Source of the DNA: Motiliproteus sp965230185
Lineage (GTDB): Bacteria > Pseudomonadota > Gammaproteobacteria > Pseudomonadales > Balneatricaceae
Direction: 5' to 3'
DNA length: 64,000 nucleotides
Assembly: GCA_965230185.1 (NCBI GenBank)
Contig: OZ245995.1
Coordinates: forward strand, 1,550,001 to 1,614,000
Made by a program: the position numbers and the translations under genes. This document shows positions 9,925 through 17,815 of the stretch, piece by piece (positions within the stretch are counted from its first letter, which is position 1; every line of letters starts with the position of its first letter). Under the pieces are notes generated by a model. It was not told where the DNA came from and searched no databases. It saw only the letters and a program-made list of their open reading frames with translations.

Positions 9925-10740
9925 TTATTGACCCTTAAACACCGGCTGACGCTTCTGCATAAAGGCGGCCACGCCTTCGCGATAATCATCGCTGCGACCG
10001 GCCAGCGTCTGCAGGTCCCGCTCCAGGTCCAGTTGCTGATCAAGGCTGTTGGTGCTGCTGGCCAGCAGCGCCCGGCGGGTCAGAGCGAACCCTCTGGTGG
10101 GCTGAGTGGCCAGCTGGCGGGCCATGATCAGCGCGGTGTCCAGCAGGGCATCGTCGTCGATGCACTGCCAGATCATGCCCCATTCGACAGCCTGCTCGGC
10201 CGGGACTTTCTCGCCCAGCAGCATCAGCGCCTTCGCCCGGGCCGAGCCTACCAGGCGGGGCAGGGTCCAGGTGCCGCCGGAATCCGGGATCAGACCGATC
10301 TTGCTGAATGCCTGAATAAAGCTGGCGGAACGGCCGGCCAGCACGATATCGCAGGCCAGCGCCAGGTTGGCGCCGGCGCCGGCGGCGACGCCGTTAACGG
10401 CACAGATCACCGGGATCGGCAGGCTGGTCAGGGTGCGGATCAGCGGGTTGTAGTTCTTTTCGATGGATTCGCCCAGGTTGGGCATCTCGGCGCCGGGATC
10501 GACGTTACGGTCGCTGAGGTCCTGACCGGCACAGAAACCGCGACCGCGGCCGGTCAGCAGCAGGCAACGGATATCGCTGTCGGCTCTGATCGCCTTCAGT
10601 ACCCGGCGCATCTCACCGTGCATCTCGGTATTAAAGCTGTTGAGACGGTCCGGGCGATTGAGCGCCAGCAGGGCCACACCATCCTCTACTTTCAGTTCCA
10701 GGGTGGTCAGTTCCAGTGATTGGGGGTTCAGAGAACTCAT
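9925..10740 (-). CDS. paaG: 1,2-epoxyphenylacetyl-CoA isomerase PaaG
   Basis: Crotonase-fold isomerase that turns the ring-epoxide into oxepin-CoA and also shifts the double bond of 2,3-didehydroadipyl-CoA-type intermediates. At 271 aa it shows the crotonase oxyanion-hole segments FCAGQDLSDR and NGVAAGAGANLALACD, and the PaaG-typical GLIPDSGGTWTLPRLVG. It is upstream of paaH and 59 bp downstream of paaF. Confidence 0.95.
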   Translation of the reverse strand: MSSLNPQSLELTTLELKVEDGVALLALNRPDRLNSFNTEMHGEMRRVLKAIRADSDIRCLLLTGRGRGFCAGQDLSDRNVDPGAEMPNLGESIEKNYNPLIRTLTSLPIPVICAVNGVAAGAGANLALACDIVLAGRSASFIQAFSKIGLIPDSGGTWTLPRLVGSARAKALMLLGEKVPAEQAVEWGMIWQCIDDDALLDTALIMARQLATQPTRGFALTRRALLASSTNSLDQQLDLERDLQTLAGRSDDYREGVAAFMQKRQPVFKGQ

Positions 10741-10799
10741 GGACAGTTATCCTTCTGGCTGTTCGTTTAAACGGTTCAGTCGTTATGCGGGGAGTTAGT

Positions 10800-11591
10800 C
10801 TATTTACCGCTGAATACCGGCGGGCGCTTTTCGATAAAGGCGCTGATACCCTCTTTGCGGTCCTCGGTGGCGGCCAGCAGAGTAAAGGCCTTACGTTCGT
10901 AGAGCAGACCGGTGGCCAGGTCGGTGTCCAGTGCCTTGTGCAGGGCTTCGCGGGCCATTTCTACCGCCAGCGGTGCCCGCTGTGCGATCTGGCGGGCGAT
11001 GGTCTGTGCTCGTTCGAGGGTGCGTTCGGGGATGGTGATTTCGGAAACCAGGCCGGCTGCCTGAGCCTGCGGCGCGCTGATCGGCTCGCCGGTCAGCACC
11101 ATCTGCATCGCCAGCGATTTACCGACGGTGCGCAGCAGGCGTTGGGTACCACCGGCACCGGGCATGATGCCGAGTTTGATTTCCGGCTGGCCGAACTGAG
11201 CGTTGTCGGCGGCAATAATAATGTCGGCATGCATCGCCAGCTCGCAACCGCCCCCCAGGGCAAAGCCATTCACCGCGGCAATCACCGGCTTATTAAAGCC
11301 GCCGATACGCTTCCAGTGATCGACCCGTGGATCTTTCAGCACCCCGACGGTATCGAGATCCGCCATCTCGCGGATATCGGCGCCGGCGGCAAAAGCACGC
11401 TCGGAACCGGTGATTACCACCGCCCGCACCTGATCGTCCTGGCGGACGGAATCCAGCAGGTCGGCCAGTTCTCCGAGCAGCAGAGTATTGAGGGCATTGA
11501 GGGCTTCGGGGCGATAAAGCTGAACGGTAAGAACGCCGGCTTCCGGCCCGGTGACACGAAGGGTTTGCAGTGCTTGCATCTGTTTTCTCAT
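10800..11591 (-). CDS. paaF: 2,3-dehydroadipyl-CoA hydratase PaaF
   Basis: Crotonase-family hydratase adding water to 2,3-dehydroadipyl-CoA. The 263-aa protein has the oxyanion segments FAAGADIREMA and NGFALGGGCELA and the catalytic region PEIKLGIMPGAGGTQRL. It is the first gene of the long minus-strand operon. The ATG four codons downstream (11579) is an equally possible start. The upstream region holds the operon promoter and candidate operators. Confidence 0.95.
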   Translation of the reverse strand: MRKQMQALQTLRVTGPEAGVLTVQLYRPEALNALNTLLLGELADLLDSVRQDDQVRAVVITGSERAFAAGADIREMADLDTVGVLKDPRVDHWKRIGGFNKPVIAAVNGFALGGGCELAMHADIIIAADNAQFGQPEIKLGIMPGAGGTQRLLRTVGKSLAMQMVLTGEPISAPQAQAAGLVSEITIPERTLERAQTIARQIAQRAPLAVEMAREALHKALDTDLATGLLYERKAFTLLAATEDRKEGISAFIEKRPPVFSGK

Positions 11592-11785
11592 TGTTATTAT
11601 TGGCCGCCCGTCCGGCGAGCGGCACTCTCTTTGGTTAACAGCATCCCGTTCAGCAACCGGTCATTCAGATAGTCAGTGACACATCTTCTATAGCCTGTTT
11701 TTCTGTTATGTGTTGTTTTCCTCGGCGATTTTCATCGGGGTTCAACAACGCCGTAACAGGCCCATATCAGTTGCTTCTGAAACCA

Positions 11786-11814
11786 TATAATTACAAAAAG
11801 ATACGATATGTCAA
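11786..11814 (-). promoter_or_regulatory. Probable promoter of the paaF operon
   Basis: On the minus strand a perfect -35 hexamer TTGACA (11809-11814) is followed by a 17-18 nt spacer and an A/T-rich -10 region (ATTATA/TTATAT near 11785-11791). The spacer contains GTATCTTTTTGT, one of the candidate PaaX operator copies, so bound repressor would block RNA polymerase. The -10 match is only moderate. Confidence 0.5.
11793..11804. promoter_or_regulatory. Candidate PaaX operator copy 1 (ACAAAAAGATAC)
   Basis: GTATCTTTTTGT on the minus strand, inside the spacer of the predicted paaF promoter. It shares GTATCT-TTTTGT with copy 2. PaaX as the ligand is inferred from position and recurrence, not from a match to a published consensus. 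Confidence 0.4.
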
Positions 11815-11826
11815 TTTTTGAATTGG

Positions 11827-11841
11827 TTTTTGTATCTCTTT
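11827..11841. promoter_or_regulatory. Candidate PaaX operator copy 2 (TTTTTGTATCTCTTT)
   Basis: A 15-nt sequence whose exact reverse complement recurs at 12085-12099 near the paaN promoter. It lies about 13 bp upstream of the paaF -35 hexamer. An exact 15-nt inverted match within a divergent promoter region is unlikely by chance except for the local A/T bias. Confidence 0.45.
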
Positions 11842-12084
11842 TGTTCGGGGCGGGTTTTTCAATTGTTGATGGTGTTAAGATATTGAAAGTAAAAGGTTAT
11901 AAGTGATTATGGCTGGTGCTTAAGGCTTTTGTTCAGGACCCCTGCTGCCGCTGAAGTTACTCTGAAAATGCTCCTCTTTCGACTTCGCTTGTCGCTGGTT
12001 GAAGAGTTTTTAAGTGTCTGAAATTGAGGGGTAAATCAGCTACAGACAGATTGCTCAGATGTACGGCGCTGCTGTGGATTTTAT

Positions 12085-12118
12085 AAAGAGATACAAAAAA
12101 TCAAAAATAATGTATATT
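12085..12118 (+). promoter_or_regulatory. Probable paaN promoter with candidate PaaX operator copy 3
   Basis: AAAGAGATACAAAAA (12085-12099) is the exact reverse complement of copy 2. A possible -10 hexamer TATATT lies at 12113-12118 and the matching -35 position (12090-12095, GATACA) falls inside the motif, so the motif overlaps the promoter. The -35 is weak. Confidence 0.4.
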
Positions 12119-12189
12119 TTGGAATCAGATTGACAAAAATCACATGTGAGACGGGTCGGGCACTGTTGTCCCGACAGGATGGAGGAGCT

Positions 12190-13872
12190 ATGCCGGCCAC
12201 TGAAAATCTGTTCGAAAAGCATCAACAGACCCTGGAGACTGCCTGTCAGGCGATATACCGCCGGGAACACTGGACCCCCTACCCGGAGGTGCCCAGCGGT
12301 CGTATCTATGGAGAAACTGCCGCTGTTGAGGGTAAAGCTGACTTTGACCGGCTGACCGATGGTCTTTTTTCACTGGAGATGGCTGCCACCGATGAACTGG
12401 TGGGTGAGGAGGTCTCGCCCTGGGGATTGGCCCTCAATATTCGCTACCGACGTCCTGATGTCGGCGCCATGGTGGCCGCCGCCGGGGCGGCGATGGCCTC
12501 CTGGCGGGACGCCGGGGCGGAAGTTCGGACCGGTATCTGTCTTGAGATTCTGGCGCGGCTGAATCGCCGCAGCTTCGAGATGGCACACGCGGTTCAGCAT
12601 ACCACCGGCCAGGGGTTTGCCATGGCGTTTCAGGCCGGAGGTCCCCATGCTCAGGATCGCGGACTGGAAGCGGTTGCCTGCAGCTGGCAGGCGATGCAGC
12701 AGGTGACCGGCAGTGCACGCTGGAGCAAACCTCAGGGTAAACGGAATCCGCTGGTGATGGATAAGCGTTACCATATCGTGCCACGGGGAGTGGCGCTGGT
12801 GATCGCCTGTTCCACCTTCCCGACCTGGAATACCTACTCCGGACTGTTCGCCAGTCTGGTGACCGGCAACCCGGTGATTATCAAGCCCCATCCCCAGGCG
12901 GTGCTGCCGCTGGCGATTACCGTGCAGGTGGCGCAGCAGGTGCTGAAAGAGCAGGGCTTCGATCCGAAGCTGGTGATGCTGGCAGCGGACAGCAGCGAGC
13001 AGCCGGTCACGGCCGAGCTGGCTGCCAGCCCGGCGGTCCGGATCATCGATTATACCGGCAGTAACGGCTACGCCGACTGGTTGCAGGACAACGCCCGGCA
13101 GGCCCGGCTTTACACCGAAAAGGCCGGGGTGAACACCGTGGTGATCGACAGCGTCCGGAATCTGAAGGCGGTCTGCCAGAATCTGGCCTTTTCCCTCAGT
13201 CTCTATTCCGGACAGATGTGTACCACGCCACAGGTATTGCTGATCCCGAAGCAGGGCATCGATACTGACCAGGGGCGACTCAGCTTTGACGAAGTGGCCG
13301 CCACGCTCACTGAGGCAGTGACAGAACTGTTGTCCGATCCGGAGCGGGCGTCCGGTATTCTCGGTTGTATTCCTTCGGCAGCGACCCGGCAGCGGCTGGT
13401 GGCGGCATCGAAGCTGGGCCGGGTGGTGCTGGCTTCCGAGCAGGGTTCCCATCCCCAGTACCCGGCAGCCAGCTATCACACCCCGCTACTGCTGGCGGTG
13501 GATGCCGGGGATGACTGCTGGCGGGGGGAGTGCTTCGGTCCGGTCAGTTTCCTGGTGGCGACCGACAGCACCGAACAGAGTCTGCAGCTGGCCAGCTCCG
13601 TTATTGAGGACAAAGGCTCCATTACTTTTGCCGCCTACTCGACCGATGAATCTGTGCTCGAACGGGCGGAGCTTGTGGCGGTGGAGCAGGGAGTGGCGCT
13701 CTCCTGTAATCTGGACGGCGGTGTCTTCGTCAATCAGTCGGCGGCGTTCAGTGATTTCCACGCCACGGGTAACAACCCGGCGGCCAGCGCTTCGCTCACC
13801 GATCTGGCCTTTGTGGCAGACCGCTTTGCCGTAGTGCAGAGTCGGCGTCCGGCACCATCTCCGGAACAATAG
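12190..13872 (+). CDS. paaN: Phenylacetate degradation protein PaaN (aldehyde dehydrogenase family)
   Basis: PaaN-type member of the aldehyde dehydrogenase superfamily, linked to ring opening and aldehyde oxidation in phenylacetate degradation. The 560-aa protein has the family hallmarks HTTGQGFAMAFQAGGPHAQD and PRGVALVIACSTFPTWN, an NAD-fold segment DYTGSNGYADW and a catalytic-type Cys344 in GQMCTTPQ. The ATG at 12190 is chosen because GGAGGAGCT precedes it and the family starts with this segment; a frame from 12130 would run into the promoter. Unlike PaaZ (about 680 aa) it has no C-terminal MaoC-like hydratase domain, so it could not by itself hydrolyse oxepin-CoA. No stand-alone MaoC gene is seen in the window. 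Confidence 0.93.
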   Translation: MPATENLFEKHQQTLETACQAIYRREHWTPYPEVPSGRIYGETAAVEGKADFDRLTDGLFSLEMAATDELVGEEVSPWGLALNIRYRRPDVGAMVAAAGAAMASWRDAGAEVRTGICLEILARLNRRSFEMAHAVQHTTGQGFAMAFQAGGPHAQDRGLEAVACSWQAMQQVTGSARWSKPQGKRNPLVMDKRYHIVPRGVALVIACSTFPTWNTYSGLFASLVTGNPVIIKPHPQAVLPLAITVQVAQQVLKEQGFDPKLVMLAADSSEQPVTAELAASPAVRIIDYTGSNGYADWLQDNARQARLYTEKAGVNTVVIDSVRNLKAVCQNLAFSLSLYSGQMCTTPQVLLIPKQGIDTDQGRLSFDEVAATLTEAVTELLSDPERASGILGCIPSAATRQRLVAASKLGRVVLASEQGSHPQYPAASYHTPLLLAVDAGDDCWRGECFGPVSFLVATDSTEQSLQLASSVIEDKGSITFAAYSTDESVLERAELVAVEQGVALSCNLDGGVFVNQSAAFSDFHATGNNPAASASLTDLAFVADRFAVVQSRRPAPSPEQ

Positions 13873-13985
13873 TTTAGTGGTAATTAAGGTTGTTCTGATA
13901 TTAGAATCAGACGGAAACTCTGTCGGCCCTGAGCCGACAACAGCGGTGGCGGTGTCGTCATCCACAAATCAGTGAGGAATATCTG

Positions 13986-14591
13986 ATGCAGGTATACAGT
14001 ATCGACGGCGTGACCCCGGTGGTCGATCCCACGGCCTATGTTCATCCTACCGCCATTCTGATCGGCGATGTCGTCGTCGGTCCGGGCTGCTACGTGGGGC
14101 CGGCAGCATCACTGCGTGGTGATTTCGGCCGACTGATTCTGAAGGCCGGCGCCAATGTTCAGGACACCTGTGTGCTGCACGGTTTCCCCGGAACCGACAC
14201 GGTGGTGGAGGAGGATGGTCATATCGGTCACGGCGCGGTACTGCATGGCTGCACCATTGGCCGCAACGCCATGGTCGGGATGAACGCGGTGGTGATGGAT
14301 GGCGCCCGGATCGGTGCCGAATCCATCGTTGCCGCCTGCTCTTTCGTCAAGGCGGCATTCAGCTGTGAGCCCCGCAGTCTGGTGGTGGGATCACCGGCGA
14401 AGGTCATGCGTGCGCTGTCCGATAAGGAAGTGGCGTGGAAATCCGCCGGAACCCGTCAGTATCAGTTGCTGACCGAGCGCTGTCAGGCCAGCATGGTGCA
14501 GTGCGAGCCGCTGACCGAAGAGGAAGCGGACCGGCCCCGGCTGCCGAAGGCGGATATCAAGCCGTTGTATCAGACCGAACGCTCGGAGTAG
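13986..14591 (+). CDS. paaY: Hexapeptide-repeat thioesterase PaaY
   Basis: Gamma-carbonic-anhydrase-fold protein with left-handed beta-helix hexapeptide repeats; in the phenylacetate pathway PaaY hydrolyses the CoA ester of a dead-end tropone-type product. At 201 aa it shows the repeats (ILIGDVVVGPGCYVGPAASL, LHGCTIGRNAMVGMNAVVMD) and the metal-ligand type His residues in CVLHGFP and HIGHGAVLHG. GTGAGGAATATCTG precedes the start. It is 113 bp after paaN and probably co-transcribed. Confidence 0.93.
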   Translation: MQVYSIDGVTPVVDPTAYVHPTAILIGDVVVGPGCYVGPAASLRGDFGRLILKAGANVQDTCVLHGFPGTDTVVEEDGHIGHGAVLHGCTIGRNAMVGMNAVVMDGARIGAESIVAACSFVKAAFSCEPRSLVVGSPAKVMRALSDKEVAWKSAGTRQYQLLTERCQASMVQCEPLTEEEADRPRLPKADIKPLYQTERSE

Positions 14592-14614
14592 TTTTTCCGG
14601 AACAGATTGTAGGT

Positions 14615-15128
14615 TGTAGCAGCGGGTTCTGACCGCGAGGGGCTTGTTACTGAATTTGCAGGTTATCGCCCTCGGAGCGGGCTGCTACAGAGTGATAAAT
14701 GAGTGTAGCAGCGGGCTCTGACCGCGAGTGGTTGTAAAGAGTTGGCAAACTGTCGCCCTCGGAGCGGGCTGCTACAGAGTGATAAATGAGTGTAGCAGCG
14801 GGCTCTGACCGCGAGTGGTTGTAAAGAGTTGGCAAACTGTCGCCCTCGGAGCGGGCTGCTACAGGATGAAAACAGAGTGTAGCAGCGGGCTCTGACCGCG
14901 ATGGGCTCGTTGCTGAGTTTACAGGCTGTCGCCCTCGGAGCGGGCTGCTACAGGATGAAAAACGAGTGTAGCAGCGGGCTCCGACCGCGATGGATTGTGC
15001 AGAGTTGGCAAGCTGTCGCCCTCGGAGCGGGCTGCGACAGAGTGAGAACCGAGTGTAGCAGCGGGCTCTGACCGCGAGGGGCTTGTTACTGAATTTGCAG
15101 GTTATCACCCTCGGAGCGGGCTGCTACA
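14615..15128. repeat. REP-like tandem array 1, six units of about 87 bp
   Basis: Six consecutive units begin near 14615, 14704, 14791, 14878, 14967 and 15054. Each has a left arm starting TGTAGCAGCGGGCTCTGACC, a spacer of about 25 bp and a right arm ending GAGCGGGCTGCTACA; the arms are imperfect inverted complements, so each unit can fold into a hairpin, like a BIME of REP sequences. It lies between the convergent ends of paaY and paaX. Units 2 and 3 are almost identical, indicating recent duplication. Open frames across it, such as the minus-strand 14647-15108 frame, are artefacts of the repetition. Confidence 0.9.
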
Positions 15129-15145
15129 GGGGCGAGGGGGGGAAT

Positions 15146-16069
15146 CTAGTCCAGCCCCCCATAGCGCTTATAGAAGCTGGCCATGGGTTGCGGCAGCGGG
15201 CCTTCGGCGGTTTCCAGCATATCGTCCAGATGCTGTTCGGCCGCCTTCCAGATCTTGCGGTAGATATTGCTGCACAGCTGGCGGGCGGCGCGGCCTTCCC
15301 AGTCGCCGGGTAACAGCTCTTCCGGCAGTTGCGGGTCGCGCAGCAGGATACGGCGGTACTCGTGGAGCAGCAGGATACGCGCCATAAAACACTGTTGCGG
15401 GTCCAGTTGCTGCTGCTCTTTCAATTCATTCCAGATCGGGCGGAACTGGTCGAGGAAGTGCTGGTAGCTTTCCGACAGTTTCTCCAGGTTCCAGCACTCG
15501 CGGGTCTGCAGACGCATTGCCCGGGAGGCGGTGGTTTCCTCGGCCAGGGTATCCATCACGATCACCTTATCCTGAACGCCGTGCTCCTGCAGAATGCCCT
15601 GCAGTTCAGTGCGGTCCATGCCCGGATGCAGCATCACCGTGGAGGCGAGGGTGCCGAAGCCCTGCCATTCCAGCTCCTGACGCAGCTCTTTACGTTCGGC
15701 GGCATTCAGCTGCGACAGCAGTACCATCATCCAGCGGCCGTCCCACTCCGGATACTGAGAGGCGTAAACCCGCTGAAAGGCTTTTTCAAAGCGACGGCGA
15801 CCGGAGCCGGTAAGGCTGTAATAACTGCGACGGCCGACCTGGGCGGAGACCAGCCAGTTCTCTTTGGTGAGCCGGAAAATCGAGGTACGTATCAGTCGCT
15901 GATTAAGCCCCAGCGGTTCCAGCAGACGAATCAGGCTGCCCAGCCAGACGGTACCGCCGCGGTGAGCGATGGCGTCGCCGTAAACGGAAATAATCAATGA
16001 CCCGGCCCGTATCGGGCGGCGGTTGCGAAAGTTCTCGATCAGTGCGTCCAGGGACGAAAGCGTGCTCAT
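15146..16069 (-). CDS. paaX: Phenylacetate regulon repressor PaaX
   Basis: GntR-like repressor that leaves its operators when phenylacetyl-CoA binds. The 307-aa protein has the PaaX N-terminal winged helix (RAGSLIISVYGDAIAHRGGTVW, then LGLNQRLIRTSIFRLTKENW) and PaaX-type central and C-terminal regions. It is transcribed away from the Liv-type transporter and towards the REP array. Its position between the paa genes and the transporter suggests it controls both. Confidence 0.95.
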   Translation of the reverse strand: MSTLSSLDALIENFRNRRPIRAGSLIISVYGDAIAHRGGTVWLGSLIRLLEPLGLNQRLIRTSIFRLTKENWLVSAQVGRRSYYSLTGSGRRRFEKAFQRVYASQYPEWDGRWMMVLLSQLNAAERKELRQELEWQGFGTLASTVMLHPGMDRTELQGILQEHGVQDKVIVMDTLAEETTASRAMRLQTRECWNLEKLSESYQHFLDQFRPIWNELKEQQQLDPQQCFMARILLLHEYRRILLRDPQLPEELLPGDWEGRAARQLCSNIYRKIWKAAEQHLDDMLETAEGPLPQPMASFYKRYGGLD

Positions 16070-16211
16070 ACGACTTCTTTTCTGTAATGGATTCGAGGCC
16101 TCTGGTAGCTGACCCCCGGGGCAGGTATGCCGGTGTCAGCATTCTATAGCGCGGCTATTTGGCTGGCAAATTACGGATAGCAGGAAGTTGCAAATTATCG
16201 GAGGACGAATA

Positions 16212-16240
16212 TTGACATAAGTCATATGACACTATAAATT
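16212..16240 (+). promoter_or_regulatory. Promoter of the Liv-type operon with internal palindrome
   Basis: TTGACA (16212-16217) is followed after about 15-17 bp by an A/T-rich -10 region (TATAAATT, 16233-16240). The spacer contains the perfect 10-bp palindrome GTCATATGAC (16221-16230), a likely operator. A further TTTTGTATCAT (16256-16266) resembles the candidate PaaX motif and lies just downstream of the predicted start. The rest of the paaX-transporter intergenic region (16070-16437) has no gene. Confidence 0.5.
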
Positions 16241-16437
16241 CCAAAACATCGCTTATTTTGTATCATAAAAATAACTTGGTGTTGTCGGTAAGCGTGTTGT
16301 CAGCGCAGTGAGATCCGGGCAGGCAGCCCCCTGTGGGGGGACGCGGAATCCACTGACAGGCAATCAGCAAAGGCAGGTGCCGGACGCAGTAAGCCGGCAT
16401 GTTCGAAGCCCACATAACAATAACTGGAGACGAACAC

Positions 16438-17586
16438 ATGAAACCCATCAGCAAAGTTCTCGGCTGTGTCACACTATCTCTGGCGGCACTGTCCAGTAGT
16501 GTATTTGCCGGCGATACTATTAAGATCGGATCTTTCCTGGCCGTGACCGGCCCGGCTTCCTTCCTAGGAGATCCGGAACTCAAGACCCTTCAGATGACCA
16601 TCGAGGAGATCAACTCCAAAGGTGGCGTCCTCGGCAAACAGCTGGAACTGGTGCACTACGATTCTCAGGGCGCGGCCGCCAAAGCCCGCACCTTCGTAAA
16701 GCGCCTGATCGATTCCGATGAAGTTGATGCCATTGTCGGCGGCAGCGCCTCCGGTGAAACCCTGGCGGTGATCCCGCTGGTGGAAAAATCAAAAGTACCC
16801 TTTGTATCCCTGGCCGGCGCCGTATCGATCATCGATCCGGTGAAGCGCTGGGTATTCAAGACACCCCATACCGATCGCATGGCTGCCGGTAAGATCTTCG
16901 AAGATATGAAAAGTCGAGGCATCTCTAAGATCGGCCTGATCTCCGGTACCGGCGGTTTTGGTAAGTCCGGCAACAAGCAGTCGCAACTGGTGGCTGAGGA
17001 TTACGGTATCGAGATTATCGTTAACGAAACCTACGGTCCTAAAGACACCGATATGACCGCTCAGCTGACCAAGATTAAGAACACCGCAGGTCTGCAGGCG
17101 GTACTGAACTTCGGCTTCGGTCAGGGCCCGGCGATTGTTACCAAGAACTTCAGACAACTGGCCATTGATGTACCGCTTTACCAGTCTCACGGTGTTGCTT
17201 CCAAGAAGTTCATCGAGCTGGCCGGTGATGCCGCCGAAGGTGTTCGTCTGCCGGCGTCCGCTCTGCTGCTGGCGGAAGAACTGCCTGACGGCGACAGCCA
17301 GAAGCCGGTCATCGTCTCCTACAAGACTAAGTATGAGCAGAAGTACAACAGCTCGGTATCCAGCTTCGGCGGTCACGCTCTCGACGGTCTGATGCTGGTG
17401 GTCAATGCCATGGAGAAAGCCGGTAGCACTGATAAGGAAGCGGTTCGTACCGCCCTGGAACAGACTCAGGGCTATATCGGTACCGGTGGTGAAGTGAACA
17501 TGTCCGCCGATGACCACCTGGGGCTGGATCTCAGCGCATTCAAGATGCTGGAGATCAAAAACGGCTCCTGGACCATCGCTAACTAA
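16438..17586 (+). CDS. Periplasmic ABC substrate-binding protein, Leu/Ile/Val-type family
   Basis: Periplasmic ligand-binding component of a type I (Liv-like) importer. The 382-aa protein has a Sec signal peptide ending near SSSVFA-GD, then the peripla_BP_6 core: TIKIGSFLAVTGPASFLGDP, EEINSKGGVLGKQLELVHYD and DRMAAGKIFEDM. The ATG at 16438 fits the GGAGACGAAC ribosome site and the signal peptide; the frame from 16399 adds extraneous residues. Position beside paaX makes an aromatic acid such as phenylacetate a reasonable ligand, but branched-chain amino acids cannot be excluded from sequence. Confidence 0.9.
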   Translation: MKPISKVLGCVTLSLAALSSSVFAGDTIKIGSFLAVTGPASFLGDPELKTLQMTIEEINSKGGVLGKQLELVHYDSQGAAAKARTFVKRLIDSDEVDAIVGGSASGETLAVIPLVEKSKVPFVSLAGAVSIIDPVKRWVFKTPHTDRMAAGKIFEDMKSRGISKIGLISGTGGFGKSGNKQSQLVAEDYGIEIIVNETYGPKDTDMTAQLTKIKNTAGLQAVLNFGFGQGPAIVTKNFRQLAIDVPLYQSHGVASKKFIELAGDAAEGVRLPASALLLAEELPDGDSQKPVIVSYKTKYEQKYNSSVSSFGGHALDGLMLVVNAMEKAGSTDKEAVRTALEQTQGYIGTGGEVNMSADDHLGLDLSAFKMLEIKNGSWTIAN

Positions 17587-17598
17587 GAAGTGGTACCC

Positions 17599-17627
17599 GG
17601 GGAGCTCCTCCTGAGGAGGGGCTCTCC
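17599..17627 (+). terminator. Strong hairpin after the binding-protein gene
   Basis: A 13-bp stem (GGGGAGCTCCTCC / GGAGGGGCTCTCC, two G-T pairs) with a TGA loop lies 12 bp after the stop codon. No T-run follows, so it probably acts as a partial terminator or as a 3'-end stabiliser that keeps the binding protein more abundant than the permease and ATPase subunits. Confidence 0.6.
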
Positions 17628-17815
17628 GATCTGCCCTGATCGGGCCGTTCGCAGCAATCCCTTAACTGATCTGAATCGTATCCGGCTCCGGCGACCGTGC
17701 TCTGCGCGACCGTCAGGGTGTCTGTCGGTCAGGAACCGGACTGTATCACCGTTATGTATGCCAGCCGCTCAGTCATGCACTGCCGGCCGGTGCGTAAGAC
17801 TTGTGGAGGATCTCC

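Larger units (their letters stand above)
11592..12189. promoter_or_regulatory. Divergent paaF / paaN regulatory region
   Basis: This 598-bp, AT-rich gene-free stretch separates the divergent paaFGHIJKABCDE operon and paaN. It contains a minus-strand promoter and three copies of a GTATC-centred A/T-rich motif, listed separately. Its base composition is clearly lower in GC than the flanking genes, as expected for a regulatory region. Confidence 0.7.

Noticed and set aside
7949..9931. 660-codon plus-strand open frame
   Set aside because: It is antisense to paaI/paaH, which have clear family motifs; high GC produces long shadow frames.
14647..15108. 153-codon minus-strand ORF in the REP array
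   Set aside because: Its amino acid sequence is itself tandemly repeated because of the DNA repeat; not a gene.
14615..15128. CRISPR array
   Set aside because: The units are about 87 bp, with inverted complementary arms and nearly identical spacers; CRISPR repeats are shorter and have unique spacers. No cas genes are present.
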